A DNA stretch of 18,541 nt, taken from BS750m-G4 sp964472195 (GTDB lineage: Bacteria; Bacteroidota; Ignavibacteria; Tepidaquicellales; Tepidaquicellaceae). Shown piece by piece: positions 1 through 6,366 of this stretch. The stretch's first letter is position 1, and each line of letters starts with the position of its first letter. Below the pieces are notes generated by a model, which did no database searches, had not been told where the DNA came from, and saw only the letters and a program-made list of their open reading frames with translations. The position numbers and the translations under genes are program-made. The DNA lies in assembly GCA_964472195.1 (NCBI GenBank), contig CAYYJH010000057.1:1-18541 (forward strand). The letters run 5' to 3'.

Positions 1-60
1 CGCGCGGCTCCGTAGGAGTCCCTATGGGAGAAGTCAAGACAGGTAATGATAGCATTACCA
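1..60. repeat. GC-rich edge with stacked small palindromes
   Basis: The first 40 bases are much richer in G and C than the rest of the window. Three small inverted repeats lie in a row: CTCC-gta-GGAG (9-19), TCCC-tat-GGGA (19-28) and GGTAATG-atag-CATTACC (42-59). No convincing coding frame runs through them. This arrangement resembles short interspersed palindromic repeats found between genes in Bacteroidota-like genomes, but only one copy is present here, so calling it a repeat is an inference. It could also be the tail of a structured RNA or the edge of an assembly contig. Confidence 0.3.
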
Positions 61-186
61 AAGCCATCCCAAAAAAATATCAACTAAGATAATTTTCAAA
101 AACCCTCAACCCTTTTCTGACTTTAATAATAAGAAACTTAAATCTATTTTGCGTTCAAAATAAACAAGACATTAATTAAATAATTT

Positions 187-1023
187 ATTATTAAAGCTGA
201 TTTACATTTACACACGAATTACTCCGACGGGAGATTTTCTCCTGGGGAAGTGGTATTAAAAGCCAAAGAGGCAGGGCTTTCTACTATTAGTATAACTGAC
301 CATGACAGCATCGATGCTTTAGACAGAGCGATTGAACATGGAAGAAAGAATAACATACAGGTAATTCCCGGTATAGAATTCAGTGCCGACCTTGACGGTA
401 AAGAAGTGCACATCCTTGCTTACTTCATAGACTATAAAGACGAAGCGTTTCTTAAATACGTGATGGGTTTAAGACAGGGGAGGTTTGACAGGTTTAAAGA
501 GATGGTTAAGAGATTAAACGAATTGGATTGCAACATCGAACTCGAATCTGTTATAAACGGTTATCCAAAGCATATTTCTTTTGGAAGACCTCACTTAGCA
601 GCTGCATTATTGAAGCAAGGATTTGTTAAATCTTATGGCGAAGCTTTTTTTAAATACATTGGCGACAATAGACCTGCTAATGTTAGGAAACCCAATCCCC
701 CTGTAAGTGAAGTTATTAATAAAATTTCTAAATATGGAGGACTGTCGTTTATTGCTCATCCAGGAAAATATTTTAGTGAATCTATACTCACTCAATTAAT
801 AGAGCAAGGCATCGATGGAATCGAAGTTATACATCCATCACATTCAACAGAAAGCAGAGAGTATTTATCCAGATTTGCTTCTGAGAATAATTTATTGAAA
901 TGCGGGGGTTCCGATTTTCACGGGACAACGCAGAATGAGTTTAAGAATTTGGGAGAATACTTCATCACTGAGAAAGAAATTAAATATATGAAAAGAAAGT
1001 TAGAACAAATTAAAATCTTTTAA
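187..1023 (+). CDS. PHP-domain metal-dependent phosphoesterase (probable ATT start)
   Basis: This is a 278-residue PHP-family protein of the small RNase AM/YciV-like type (predicted to act on nucleotides or RNA ends; the substrate is not known). The metal-binding set is complete: DLHLHTNYSDG at residues 5-15, TDHDS, PGIEFS, VHILAYF, FIAHPGKY and GGSDFHG. The first ordinary start codon in frame is GTG at 250, but using it would delete the HxH motif, the hallmark of the fold. An in-frame stop at 181-183 leaves only TTT ATT ATT before Lys-Ala-Asp, so translation most likely starts at ATT 187 (or 190). A single G-to-T change at 189 from a family-typical ATG-ATT-AAA would explain it. No Shine-Dalgarno is evident. 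ribH follows after 8 bp, so the two are probably co-transcribed. Family assignment is firm; the start is inference. Confidence 0.85.
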   Translation: MIKADLHLHTNYSDGRFSPGEVVLKAKEAGLSTISITDHDSIDALDRAIEHGRKNNIQVIPGIEFSADLDGKEVHILAYFIDYKDEAFLKYVMGLRQGRFDRFKEMVKRLNELDCNIELESVINGYPKHISFGRPHLAAALLKQGFVKSYGEAFFKYIGDNRPANVRKPNPPVSEVINKISKYGGLSFIAHPGKYFSESILTQLIEQGIDGIEVIHPSHSTESREYLSRFASENNLLKCGGSDFHGTTQNEFKNLGEYFITEKEIKYMKRKLEQIKIF

Positions 1024-1031
1024 AATAACTT

Positions 1032-1520
1032 ATGACACAGAGTATAGAAGGCGAAATAAAAAACGACGGTTATAGAATTCAGATAATAGCAAGTAAATTT
1101 AATAACGGAATAACCGAAAGACTGGTAAAAGGTGCTGTAGAAGCTCTTAAAAAGAACAACGTTAAAGATGATAATATTAAAATAGTTTATGTCCCCGGTG
1201 CTTTTGAGATACCCGTTGTTGTAAAAAAAATTTGCAGAAAGAATCTTGATAAAAATGATGCAGATGGTATCATAGCACTCGGCTGTGTAATAAAAGGTGA
1301 GACAGCTCATTTTGAATACGTGTCCTCTCCGGTGGCTCATAACTTAAATCATCTCTCACATCAATACGAAGTACCTATTGGATTTGGAGTATTAACATGT
1401 TACGATGCGGAGCAGGCGTTCGATAGAAGCGGTATAGACCCGCCGACAACCGAGAACAATAAAGGATACGAAGCTGCAATGGTTGTGTTAGAAATGATTG
1501 ATCTCCTGAAGAAAGTTTAG
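1032..1520 (+). CDS. ribH: 6,7-dimethyl-8-ribityllumazine synthase
   Basis: This is lumazine synthase, the penultimate enzyme of riboflavin synthesis. It condenses 5-amino-6-ribitylamino-uracil with 3,4-dihydroxy-2-butanone 4-phosphate in the cytoplasm, usually as a 60-mer or pentamer. The 162-residue length is typical. Visible motifs are the substrate-binding PGAFEIP (55-61), the phosphate-binding and catalytic GCVIKGETAHFEYV (84-97, catalytic His93), FGVLT (118-122) and the EQAFDRSG segment with the conserved Arg (127-134). The ATG start lies 8 bp after the PHP gene stop, which suggests a two-gene transcript. No other rib gene or FMN riboswitch is in the window, so the pathway is scattered in this genome. 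It converges with suhB, 19 bp between stops, and no obvious terminator hairpin is seen there. Confidence 0.97.
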   Translation: MTQSIEGEIKNDGYRIQIIASKFNNGITERLVKGAVEALKKNNVKDDNIKIVYVPGAFEIPVVVKKICRKNLDKNDADGIIALGCVIKGETAHFEYVSSPVAHNLNHLSHQYEVPIGFGVLTCYDAEQAFDRSGIDPPTTENNKGYEAAMVVLEMIDLLKKV

Positions 1521-1539
1521 TACGGGGTTAGTAGGTATT

Positions 1540-2307
1540 TTATACTGATTGAATTAATTTTAATACCTGCTCGTGAATTAACCCGTTGGTAGCAAGAATT
1601 TCTTTTTCATAAATATTATACCCATTCCCTGAAAAGTTAGACAGCTTTCCTCCTGCTTCTGTTAAAACAAGACTGCCGCCGGCAACATCCCACGGATTCA
1701 GATTATATTCCCAGAACCCATCGAACCTTCCGCAGGCTGTCCAGCAAATATCTAAAGCAGCAGAACCAAGTCGTCTGATAGGAATGTCGCTCGAAACAAT
1801 TTTTGTGAAGACTTCTAATTGTTTTGTCGGATTCTTACTCGAAGTGTAGGGAAATCCAGTAACAAGCAATGATTTATTAATGTGATTTTCGGATGAGACA
1901 AAGATTTTCTTTTCGTTAAGCGTTGCTCCGTTACCTTTTTCAGCGAAGAATGTTTCTCCTGAGAATGGATTGTAAACAATTCCTAAAACAATTTCACCTT
2001 TTTTTTCAACACCGATTGATACACAGCATATCGGAATAGAGTGTGCGTAGTTAATTGTTCCATCGATTGGATCGATTATCCATTTCACTTCTGATTCGGC
2101 ATCGATAGCTCCGATTTCTTCCGATAAAATATTATGAGATGGATAATCGGTTTTGATAAGATCGATTATTTTTTTCTCAGACCTTTTGTCAATTTCTGTT
2201 ACTAAATTGGAAACGACGTCCTTACTTTCTATTGCATAAGTGCCTCCGAAGTTTTCTTTTAAAATTTTTCCTGACTCTATTGCAGCTTTGAAAAGTGTGT
2301 TTTTCAT
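1540..2307 (-). CDS. suhB: Inositol monophosphatase family protein
   Basis: This is a Mg2+-dependent sugar/inositol phosphatase of the IMPase (FIG) superfamily, 255 residues, the usual length. The metal site is complete: TEID (37-40), SEE (62-64), the signature WIIDPIDGT (76-84) and WDVAGG (206-211), together with the RRLGSAALD segment (178-186). Family members hydrolyse myo-inositol 1-phosphate or related sugar phosphates; E. coli SuhB also binds NusA in rRNA antitermination. The sequence cannot settle which role applies. The ATG start is only 9 bp downstream of the higA stop, so this gene is likely the last cistron of a higB-higA-suhB transcript, an unusual arrangement that could place it under HigA repression. 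The symbol is by family resemblance. Confidence 0.93.
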   Translation of the reverse strand: MKNTLFKAAIESGKILKENFGGTYAIESKDVVSNLVTEIDKRSEKKIIDLIKTDYPSHNILSEEIGAIDAESEVKWIIDPIDGTINYAHSIPICCVSIGVEKKGEIVLGIVYNPFSGETFFAEKGNGATLNEKKIFVSSENHINKSLLVTGFPYTSSKNPTKQLEVFTKIVSSDIPIRRLGSAALDICWTACGRFDGFWEYNLNPWDVAGGSLVLTEAGGKLSNFSGNGYNIYEKEILATNGLIHEQVLKLIQSV

Positions 2308-2316
2308 AAGATGTTT

Positions 2317-2616
2317 CTAAGCTGCGTTTTGTTTAAACTTAGTAATATTTTCGAATTCTTTTTTCTTACTGATTCGTTCTTCCTCAATATCATAATCATC
2401 TTGTAATCCAAGCCAAAATTTAGGTGAATTTCCAAAAAATATACTAAACCTTAATGCCGTATCAGCAGTAATTCTTCTTTTGAATTTGGTAATTTCACTT
2501 ATTCGAGTTTGGGGAATGTTAATTTCCTTTGAAAGTCTATATGCAGAAATACCTAAAGGTTTTAAAAATTCTTCAAGAAGAATTTCTCCTGGATGAATGT
2601 TTGGTAAGTTTGTCAT
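2317..2616 (-). CDS. higA: HigA-family antitoxin (XRE helix-turn-helix)
   Basis: This 99-residue protein matches the HigA/VapI antitoxin family. It has the diagnostic HPGEILLEEFL near the N terminus (8-18), a helix-turn-helix of the Cro/XRE type at about 23-45 (ISAYRLSKEINIPQTRISEI), a RRITADTALR helix, and the family motif FWLGLQDDYD (67-76). It should neutralise the adjacent HigB toxin by binding it and repress the operon through its HTH. The gene lies 10 bp downstream of the toxin gene, in the toxin-first order typical of hig loci. It ends 9 bp before suhB. The palindrome at 2908-2944 is the obvious candidate operator. Assignment is strong from motif and partner together. Confidence 0.94.
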   Translation of the reverse strand: MTNLPNIHPGEILLEEFLKPLGISAYRLSKEINIPQTRISEITKFKRRITADTALRFSIFFGNSPKFWLGLQDDYDIEEERISKKKEFENITKFKQNAA

Positions 2617-2626
2617 ATTATTTGTT

Positions 2627-2908
2627 TTAGTGATAATCAGTTATTTTAATATCAAATGAATTGCCTTTTTCCCAATTGAAAATAATACTCCATTGTTTGT
2701 TTATTCGAATACTATAATATCCTTTCAATTTACTGCTTAATTTTTCAAGTCTATTTGCTGGCGGAATCTGTAGGTCATTAATATCAATAGCATTGTTTAT
2801 CATTCTTAATTTTCTCCTTCCAATTTTTTGAATTTCACCTGGAATTTTATCTGAACGAATTCCATTCCATATTTTTTCTGTTTCTTTAGAACCAAAGGTT
2901 TTAATCAT
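2627..2908 (-). CDS. higB: HigB-family toxin (RelE superfamily mRNA interferase)
   Basis: This 93-residue protein belongs to the HigB/GraT branch of the RelE/ParE superfamily, ribosome-dependent mRNA endonucleases. Family features are visible in order: the N-terminal IKTFGSKETEKIW strand and helix, the RRKLRMINNA helix (31-40), a PPANRLEKL strand (49-57), the core LKGYYSIRINKQWSIIF (61-77) with the basic and aromatic residues usual at the active site, and the C-terminal DIKITDYH (86-93) ending in the family DYH. Length and terminus look complete, so the toxin is probably intact. The ATG is at 2908-2906 and overlaps the left arm of a 37-bp palindrome, which fits tight autoregulation. Confidence 0.93.
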   Translation of the reverse strand: MIKTFGSKETEKIWNGIRSDKIPGEIQKIGRRKLRMINNAIDINDLQIPPANRLEKLSSKLKGYYSIRINKQWSIIFNWEKGNSFDIKITDYH

Positions 2909-2944
2909 ACTTACTCATTCCGTTACTAACGCTAAAAGTAAGTA
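2908..2944 (-). promoter_or_regulatory. Nested palindrome over the higB start, candidate HigA operator
   Basis: Two inverted repeats share one centre at base 2926. The inner one is CGTTA-c-TAACG (2921-2931); the outer arms are TACTTAC (2908-2914) and GTAAGTA (2938-2944). The six-base spacers on each side are only weakly symmetric. The element begins at the first base of the higB start codon and covers its 5' leader, where the operators of autoregulated hig operons normally lie. HigA-family antitoxins bind palindromes as HTH dimers, so two stacked sites or one extended site are both possible. The symmetry is seen directly; the regulator is inferred. Confidence 0.6.
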
Positions 2945-2998
2945 AAATTAATATTAAAAAAAAGTGTTTTATTGAATTTTGTTTGTATTGAAATGTAA

Positions 2999-3763
2999 TT
3001 ATAAATCAAACTTCAAACCATCATATGCCAACTCGATATTCTTGGGTAAAGTACTGTTTATTTTATCATGGTTGATTTTGTGTGTTATATGAGTAAAATA
3101 GGCTTTGCCCGGATTTATTCTTTGTGTTAATTCGACTGCTTGCTCAACGTTCATGTGAGTAGGGTGAGGAGCTATTCGGAGGGCATTTATTATCAGTACC
3201 TCGAGGTTTTTTAATTTAGGAATTTCTGAATCAGGAACCTCACTGCAATCTGTTATATAAGCAAAGTTACCGATTCGGTATCCGAATATTTTTATGTTTC
3301 CATGATTTACTTCGATTGGAATAACTTCGACATCTTTTATTTTAAAACTTTCGTTCTTAATTTCATTAATATTTATCAAAGGTACGGCTTTATATTTTAT
3401 CAACAAATCATCGAAGGCATATCGAAATGTAATACATATCTCTTCCATTGTTGTTTTATTTCCATAGAGGTCAATGAACTTGTCGAGTCTTTGATTGATT
3501 TGTCTGAGGTCATCCAGACCAAGAATGTGGTCAACATGGTGATGTGTGAACAAAACCGCATCTATATCAGTTACTTTATACCTTAACATTTGTTGACGGA
3601 AATCTATGGATGTGTCTATGAGAATTTTTACACCATCAACTTCTATGAAAGCTGAGGTTCTGAGTCTATTGTCCTTTGGATTATTGGAAAGGCAGGTTTC
3701 ACATTTGCATCCAATCAAAGGTATACCCTGCGATGTCCCCGATCCTAATATTATTACTTTCAT
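2999..3763 (-). CDS. PhnP-like MBL-fold metal-dependent hydrolase
   Basis: This 254-residue metallo-beta-lactamase-fold enzyme is closest in motif pattern to PhnP (phosphoribosyl 1,2-cyclic phosphate phosphodiesterase) and related bacterial hydrolases. It shows the N-terminal LGSGTSQGIP (6-15), a three-cysteine structural-zinc segment GCKCETC (18-24), the dinuclear-metal motif THHHVDH (73-79), VNHG (152-155), TDCSE (171-175), PTHMNVEQA (201-209) and the C-terminal THITH (224-228). No C-P lyase gene is nearby, so the substrate is open; many Bacteroidota carry this protein without phosphonate genes. A TTG at 3766 would add one residue; the ATG at 3763 is preferred. It is 8 bp downstream of a small hypothetical gene and probably shares its transcript. 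Confidence 0.88.
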   Translation of the reverse strand: MKVIILGSGTSQGIPLIGCKCETCLSNNPKDNRLRTSAFIEVDGVKILIDTSIDFRQQMLRYKVTDIDAVLFTHHHVDHILGLDDLRQINQRLDKFIDLYGNKTTMEEICITFRYAFDDLLIKYKAVPLININEIKNESFKIKDVEVIPIEVNHGNIKIFGYRIGNFAYITDCSEVPDSEIPKLKNLEVLIINALRIAPHPTHMNVEQAVELTQRINPGKAYFTHITHKINHDKINSTLPKNIELAYDGLKFDL

Positions 3764-3771
3764 CAAATTAA

Positions 3772-4116
3772 TTAATCAGAAATTTCTTCTTCGTTTTCAC
3801 TAAATTTAAATTCGCTTTGCTGCTGTCCAGCTTCATTATCTATTAATTCACGGATATAAGGTTTTATGTAAATTCCTTCCACACCAATTTCACCTAAGTT
3901 CTTTGCTAGAAAACCAATTTTCTTATCCTGGTCAAGTTTTCTATTTAACAGAAATAATTTCTGCTCTCTTAATAAACAAAATCCTCCTTTGAACATTCCT
4001 TTTTCTATTCTTACCTCATATCCAACCTGATTATATACATCTATCAATTCTTTGATGAGTGAATCTTTTTTTTCGTCTTGTGTTTTCTTTGGAGTTTTTT
4101 TTATAACACGGCTCAT
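3772..4116 (-). CDS. Conserved-looking hypothetical protein, 114 residues
   Basis: I do not recognise this protein. It has a basic, Lys-rich N terminus (residues 1-18), a central compact region likely to be folded with the pattern GGFCLLREQKLFLLNRKL (about 45-62) and a helix-rich stretch ending in GIYIKPYIRELI (about 81-92), followed by an acidic, Gln/Glu-rich tail (about 95-114). There is no signal peptide or membrane segment, so it should be cytoplasmic. It lies between a membrane protein gene (27 bp upstream) and the PhnP-like hydrolase (8 bp downstream) on the same strand. The tight spacing suggests translation from one mRNA. A clear ATG and a composition matching its neighbours support it as a real gene. 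No function is assigned. Confidence 0.75.
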   Translation of the reverse strand: MSRVIKKTPKKTQDEKKDSLIKELIDVYNQVGYEVRIEKGMFKGGFCLLREQKLFLLNRKLDQDKKIGFLAKNLGEIGVEGIYIKPYIRELIDNEAGQQQSEFKFSENEEEISD

Positions 4117-4143
4117 GTAAGTTATTTCTTTTCTAAAATTTAT

Positions 4144-4740
4144 TTACTTATCCATGATAATATCATCATCCTCATGCAGATAATATTTATATGAATGTTC
4201 ATCGGTTTTCAGTTTGTCTTCCTCGAGTTCTTTTTCGGATTTTTTCAAAGGCTTAAAGATTGTTATCCCAATAATCGTATAGTAACTGAGTACAGCAATA
4301 GCAGGAACTCCTTTCAAGAAACCGATTCTTTCGCCGAATAGCCTTAGGAGTTCATCATGGTTGGGTGGATTAGACACTAATAAAAGTGTAAATTTTAAAT
4401 CAAGATAAGAAGTATAAAATTCAACCGGGGAAAACACGAAAAATAAAATAGCACACATTAACAACCATGCGTTTTGCTTAAGGTTGATCTTACAGGTCTT
4501 CATGAAGAATATCGCAGAGATAAAAGTGAGAAAATAAGCTATCATAATAACTATCGATGAATTAGAGATTAGTTTAAAAATCATATTCTCTTCATCGGGC
4601 GGAATACTCGTCCTGAAATCAAATTCATCATAGTTTAATAATTCACCTCCTATGATAAACCTGACATTAATTGCACCTAACCACACTATCGCTGATAAAA
4701 TGAGAATGAATAACCAGGTTTTTGAAGATTTGTTTAACAA
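4144..4740 (-). CDS. Predicted four-helix membrane protein of unknown function
   Basis: This 198-residue protein has four hydrophobic segments that look like transmembrane helices, at about residues 8-27, 55-80, 90-110 and 142-162. Between the first two is an acidic loop, and the cytoplasmic-looking C terminus is strongly charged (KKSEKELEEDKLKTDEHS and on to an acidic end). No family motif is recognisable. The start is TTG at 4740: an in-frame stop about 30 bp upstream leaves no ATG or GTG before the first helix, so TTG is the only ordinary choice. It heads a probable three-gene minus-strand transcript with the small hypothetical protein and the PhnP-like hydrolase. The palindrome at 4782-4806 lies about 40 bp upstream. 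Confidence 0.75.
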   Translation of the reverse strand: MLNKSSKTWLFILILSAIVWLGAINVRFIIGGELLNYDEFDFRTSIPPDEENMIFKLISNSSIVIMIAYFLTFISAIFFMKTCKINLKQNAWLLMCAILFFVFSPVEFYTSYLDLKFTLLLVSNPPNHDELLRLFGERIGFLKGVPAIAVLSYYTIIGITIFKPLKKSEKELEEDKLKTDEHSYKYYLHEDDDIIMDK

Positions 4741-4781
4741 GTGTTCTTTGATTTTTAAAAATAAATTAATTTATTTATTTG

Positions 4782-4806
4782 ATAATCTAAATTCAATTAA
4801 GATTAT
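4782..4806. promoter_or_regulatory. Near-perfect 25-bp palindrome in a divergent intergenic region
   Basis: The sequence reads ATAATCT-a-AATT-c-AATT-a-AGATTAT. It is symmetric around base 4794, with a single mismatched pair (4789 against 4799). It lies in the 218-bp space between the divergently transcribed membrane-protein gene (start 4740) and mrp (start 4959), about 40 bp upstream of the former. Its position suits an operator for a dimeric repressor. AT-rich intergenic DNA produces palindromes by chance more often, which lowers confidence. No regulator gene is adjacent. Confidence 0.4.
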
Positions 4807-4958
4807 ATACTTTTACTTCTGGAAATTTAATTATGCTCCGAATAATTTATATATCGGAATTTTTACTTGCATAGAAAATGTTTTACATTTATGATAAATA
4901 CAAATTTTTGTAATTTAAAATATTATGTACAAATAACATAGAAAGGAAACTTAACAGA

Positions 4959-6053
4959 GTGACTGAGCAAAATGTAAAAGACATTTTATCAAAAATTAAC
5001 GAACCCATTTTAAAAAAGGATTTCTCTTCATTAGATTTTATAAAAAACATATCACTTAATGGAAAAGATTTAAGCATCGCATTAGGGATTACTGATATTC
5101 AGTATGAAGGCATAGAGAAATTAAGAGAAATTATAACTAGAGAAATTAAGAATGAACACTCATCGATCGAAAATATTGATATCGGGTTTTCTCTCGGTGT
5201 GGTAAACCATAATAATAAAAAGAAATCAGAACTCCTACCGGGAGTGAAAAACACAATTGCTGTGGCTTCAGGAAAAGGAGGGGTAGGGAAGTCAACAGTT
5301 GCAGTAAATATAGCTGCTTCTTTAGCTAAAGAAGGGGCAAACGTTGGGCTAATTGATGCTGATATCTACGGACCATCGATTCCGATGATGCTTGGGGTTA
5401 GTAAAAAGAAGCCACAGATTTTACAGATCGAAGGCAAGAATAGGCTCGTTCCTATTGTGCAATATGGAATTAAACTTATGTCAATAGGTTTCCTTGTAGA
5501 TAATGATTCTGCTTTGATCTGGCGAGGACCGATGGCATCGAGCGCCTTGAAACAATTTATGAGTGATGTTTTATGGGATGAGTTGGATTATTTGTTATAC
5601 GATATGCCTCCGGGAACGGGTGATATACAGCTTACTCTTAGTCAGACTTTACCATTAACGGGTGCAATTATTGTAACTACCCCGCAGGATATTGCTCTGG
5701 CTGATGCAAAGAAAGGGCTTGCTATGTTCAGTAAAGTTAATGTTCCGGCTTTAGGAGTTATAGAAAATATGAGCTATTATCTGAAACCCGATGGACAAAA
5801 AGATTATATTTTTGGAGAAGGCGGCGGGAAAAAGATGAGCAAAGAAGATAAAGTTATATTGCTTGGTGAGATTCCCATTAATACAAAGATAAGAGAAAGC
5901 GGTGATATTGGAACTCCAATAGTAATAAGAGAACCAGAGTCAATTGAATCTGGAGTATTCAATTCTATAAGAAAATCTTTGATTAAAGAGGTAAACTTGA
6001 TGAATGTTTCTGATGTTCAGAATCCGAATGTTGAAATTATTATGGATAGTTAA
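4959..6053 (+). CDS. mrp: Mrp/ApbC/NBP35-family P-loop ATPase without cysteines
   Basis: This 364-residue protein has the two-part structure of bacterial Mrp. An N-terminal MIP18/DUF59-like domain occupies about 1-85; a MinD-type ATPase domain follows, with the deviant Walker A GKGGVGKST (105-113), the signature DADIYGPS (133-140), WRGPMAS (188-194) and DMPPGTGD (215-222). Family members bind and transfer [4Fe-4S] clusters. The usual C-terminal CxxC, expected right after ENMSYY (269-274), is replaced by LKPDGQK, and I find no cysteine anywhere in the translation. Cysteine-ligated cluster binding therefore looks impossible, although the ATPase site is intact. Translation starts at GTG 4959. 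A NifU-type scaffold gene lies 72 bp downstream and nadA (an Fe-S enzyme) is nearby, so an Fe-S role, perhaps as a partner protein, is still the best guess. Confidence 0.93.
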   Translation: MTEQNVKDILSKINEPILKKDFSSLDFIKNISLNGKDLSIALGITDIQYEGIEKLREIITREIKNEHSSIENIDIGFSLGVVNHNNKKKSELLPGVKNTIAVASGKGGVGKSTVAVNIAASLAKEGANVGLIDADIYGPSIPMMLGVSKKKPQILQIEGKNRLVPIVQYGIKLMSIGFLVDNDSALIWRGPMASSALKQFMSDVLWDELDYLLYDMPPGTGDIQLTLSQTLPLTGAIIVTTPQDIALADAKKGLAMFSKVNVPALGVIENMSYYLKPDGQKDYIFGEGGGKKMSKEDKVILLGEIPINTKIRESGDIGTPIVIREPESIESGVFNSIRKSLIKEVNLMNVSDVQNPNVEIIMDS

Positions 6054-6125
6054 GTTTTTAAATATTATAAGAAAAGATTATTAGCATATTGAATAATAAT
6101 TATTAAAACAAACTAAAATCAATTC

Positions 6126-6362
6126 ATGCCAAAAATAACAAACGAAAGAGTCGAGGAAGTTTTAAATAAAGTCAGACCATATCTTCAGATGGATGGAGGT
6201 GATATCCAGTTAATCGATGTAACGAAAGATGATATAGTTAAGGTGAAATTAACCGGTGCCTGTCATGGATGCCCGATGAGTCAAATGACATTAAGAGCTG
6301 GTGTTGAAAGAGCTTTGATGAGTGAATTACCCGAAGTTAAAAGAGTAGAAGCAGTAGAATAA
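6126..6362 (+). CDS. NifU C-terminal-domain Fe-S scaffold protein
   Basis: This is a stand-alone NifU C-terminal domain protein of 78 residues, the normal size for the single-domain form. It carries the PYLQMDGGDIQL segment (18-29) and the cluster-ligating CxxC in GACHGCPMSQMTL (44-56; Cys46 and Cys49), followed by the ERALMSELPEV helix. Such proteins bind a [4Fe-4S] cluster at a dimer interface and hand it to apo-proteins. It sits 72 bp downstream of mrp on the same strand, so the pair may share a transcript. It supplies the cysteines that the neighbouring Mrp lacks. The stop lies 4 bp from the stop of the convergent nucleotidyltransferase gene. Confidence 0.95.
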   Translation: MPKITNERVEEVLNKVRPYLQMDGGDIQLIDVTKDDIVKVKLTGACHGCPMSQMTLRAGVERALMSELPEVKRVEAVE

Positions 6363-6366
6363 ATTA

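Noticed and set aside
1020..1340. A 106-residue minus-strand frame opposite ribH
   Set aside because: It lies entirely opposite ribH coding sequence and has a Tyr/Phe/Cys-rich composition with no recognisable domain.
2945..2998. Possible terminator for the PhnP-like gene in the gap before higB
   Set aside because: An A-run is present but no stable hairpin precedes it in the right orientation.
3463..3766. Assignment of the metallo-hydrolase as PhnP of a C-P lyase operon
   Set aside because: No other phn gene is in the window, and this family is common outside phosphonate operons.
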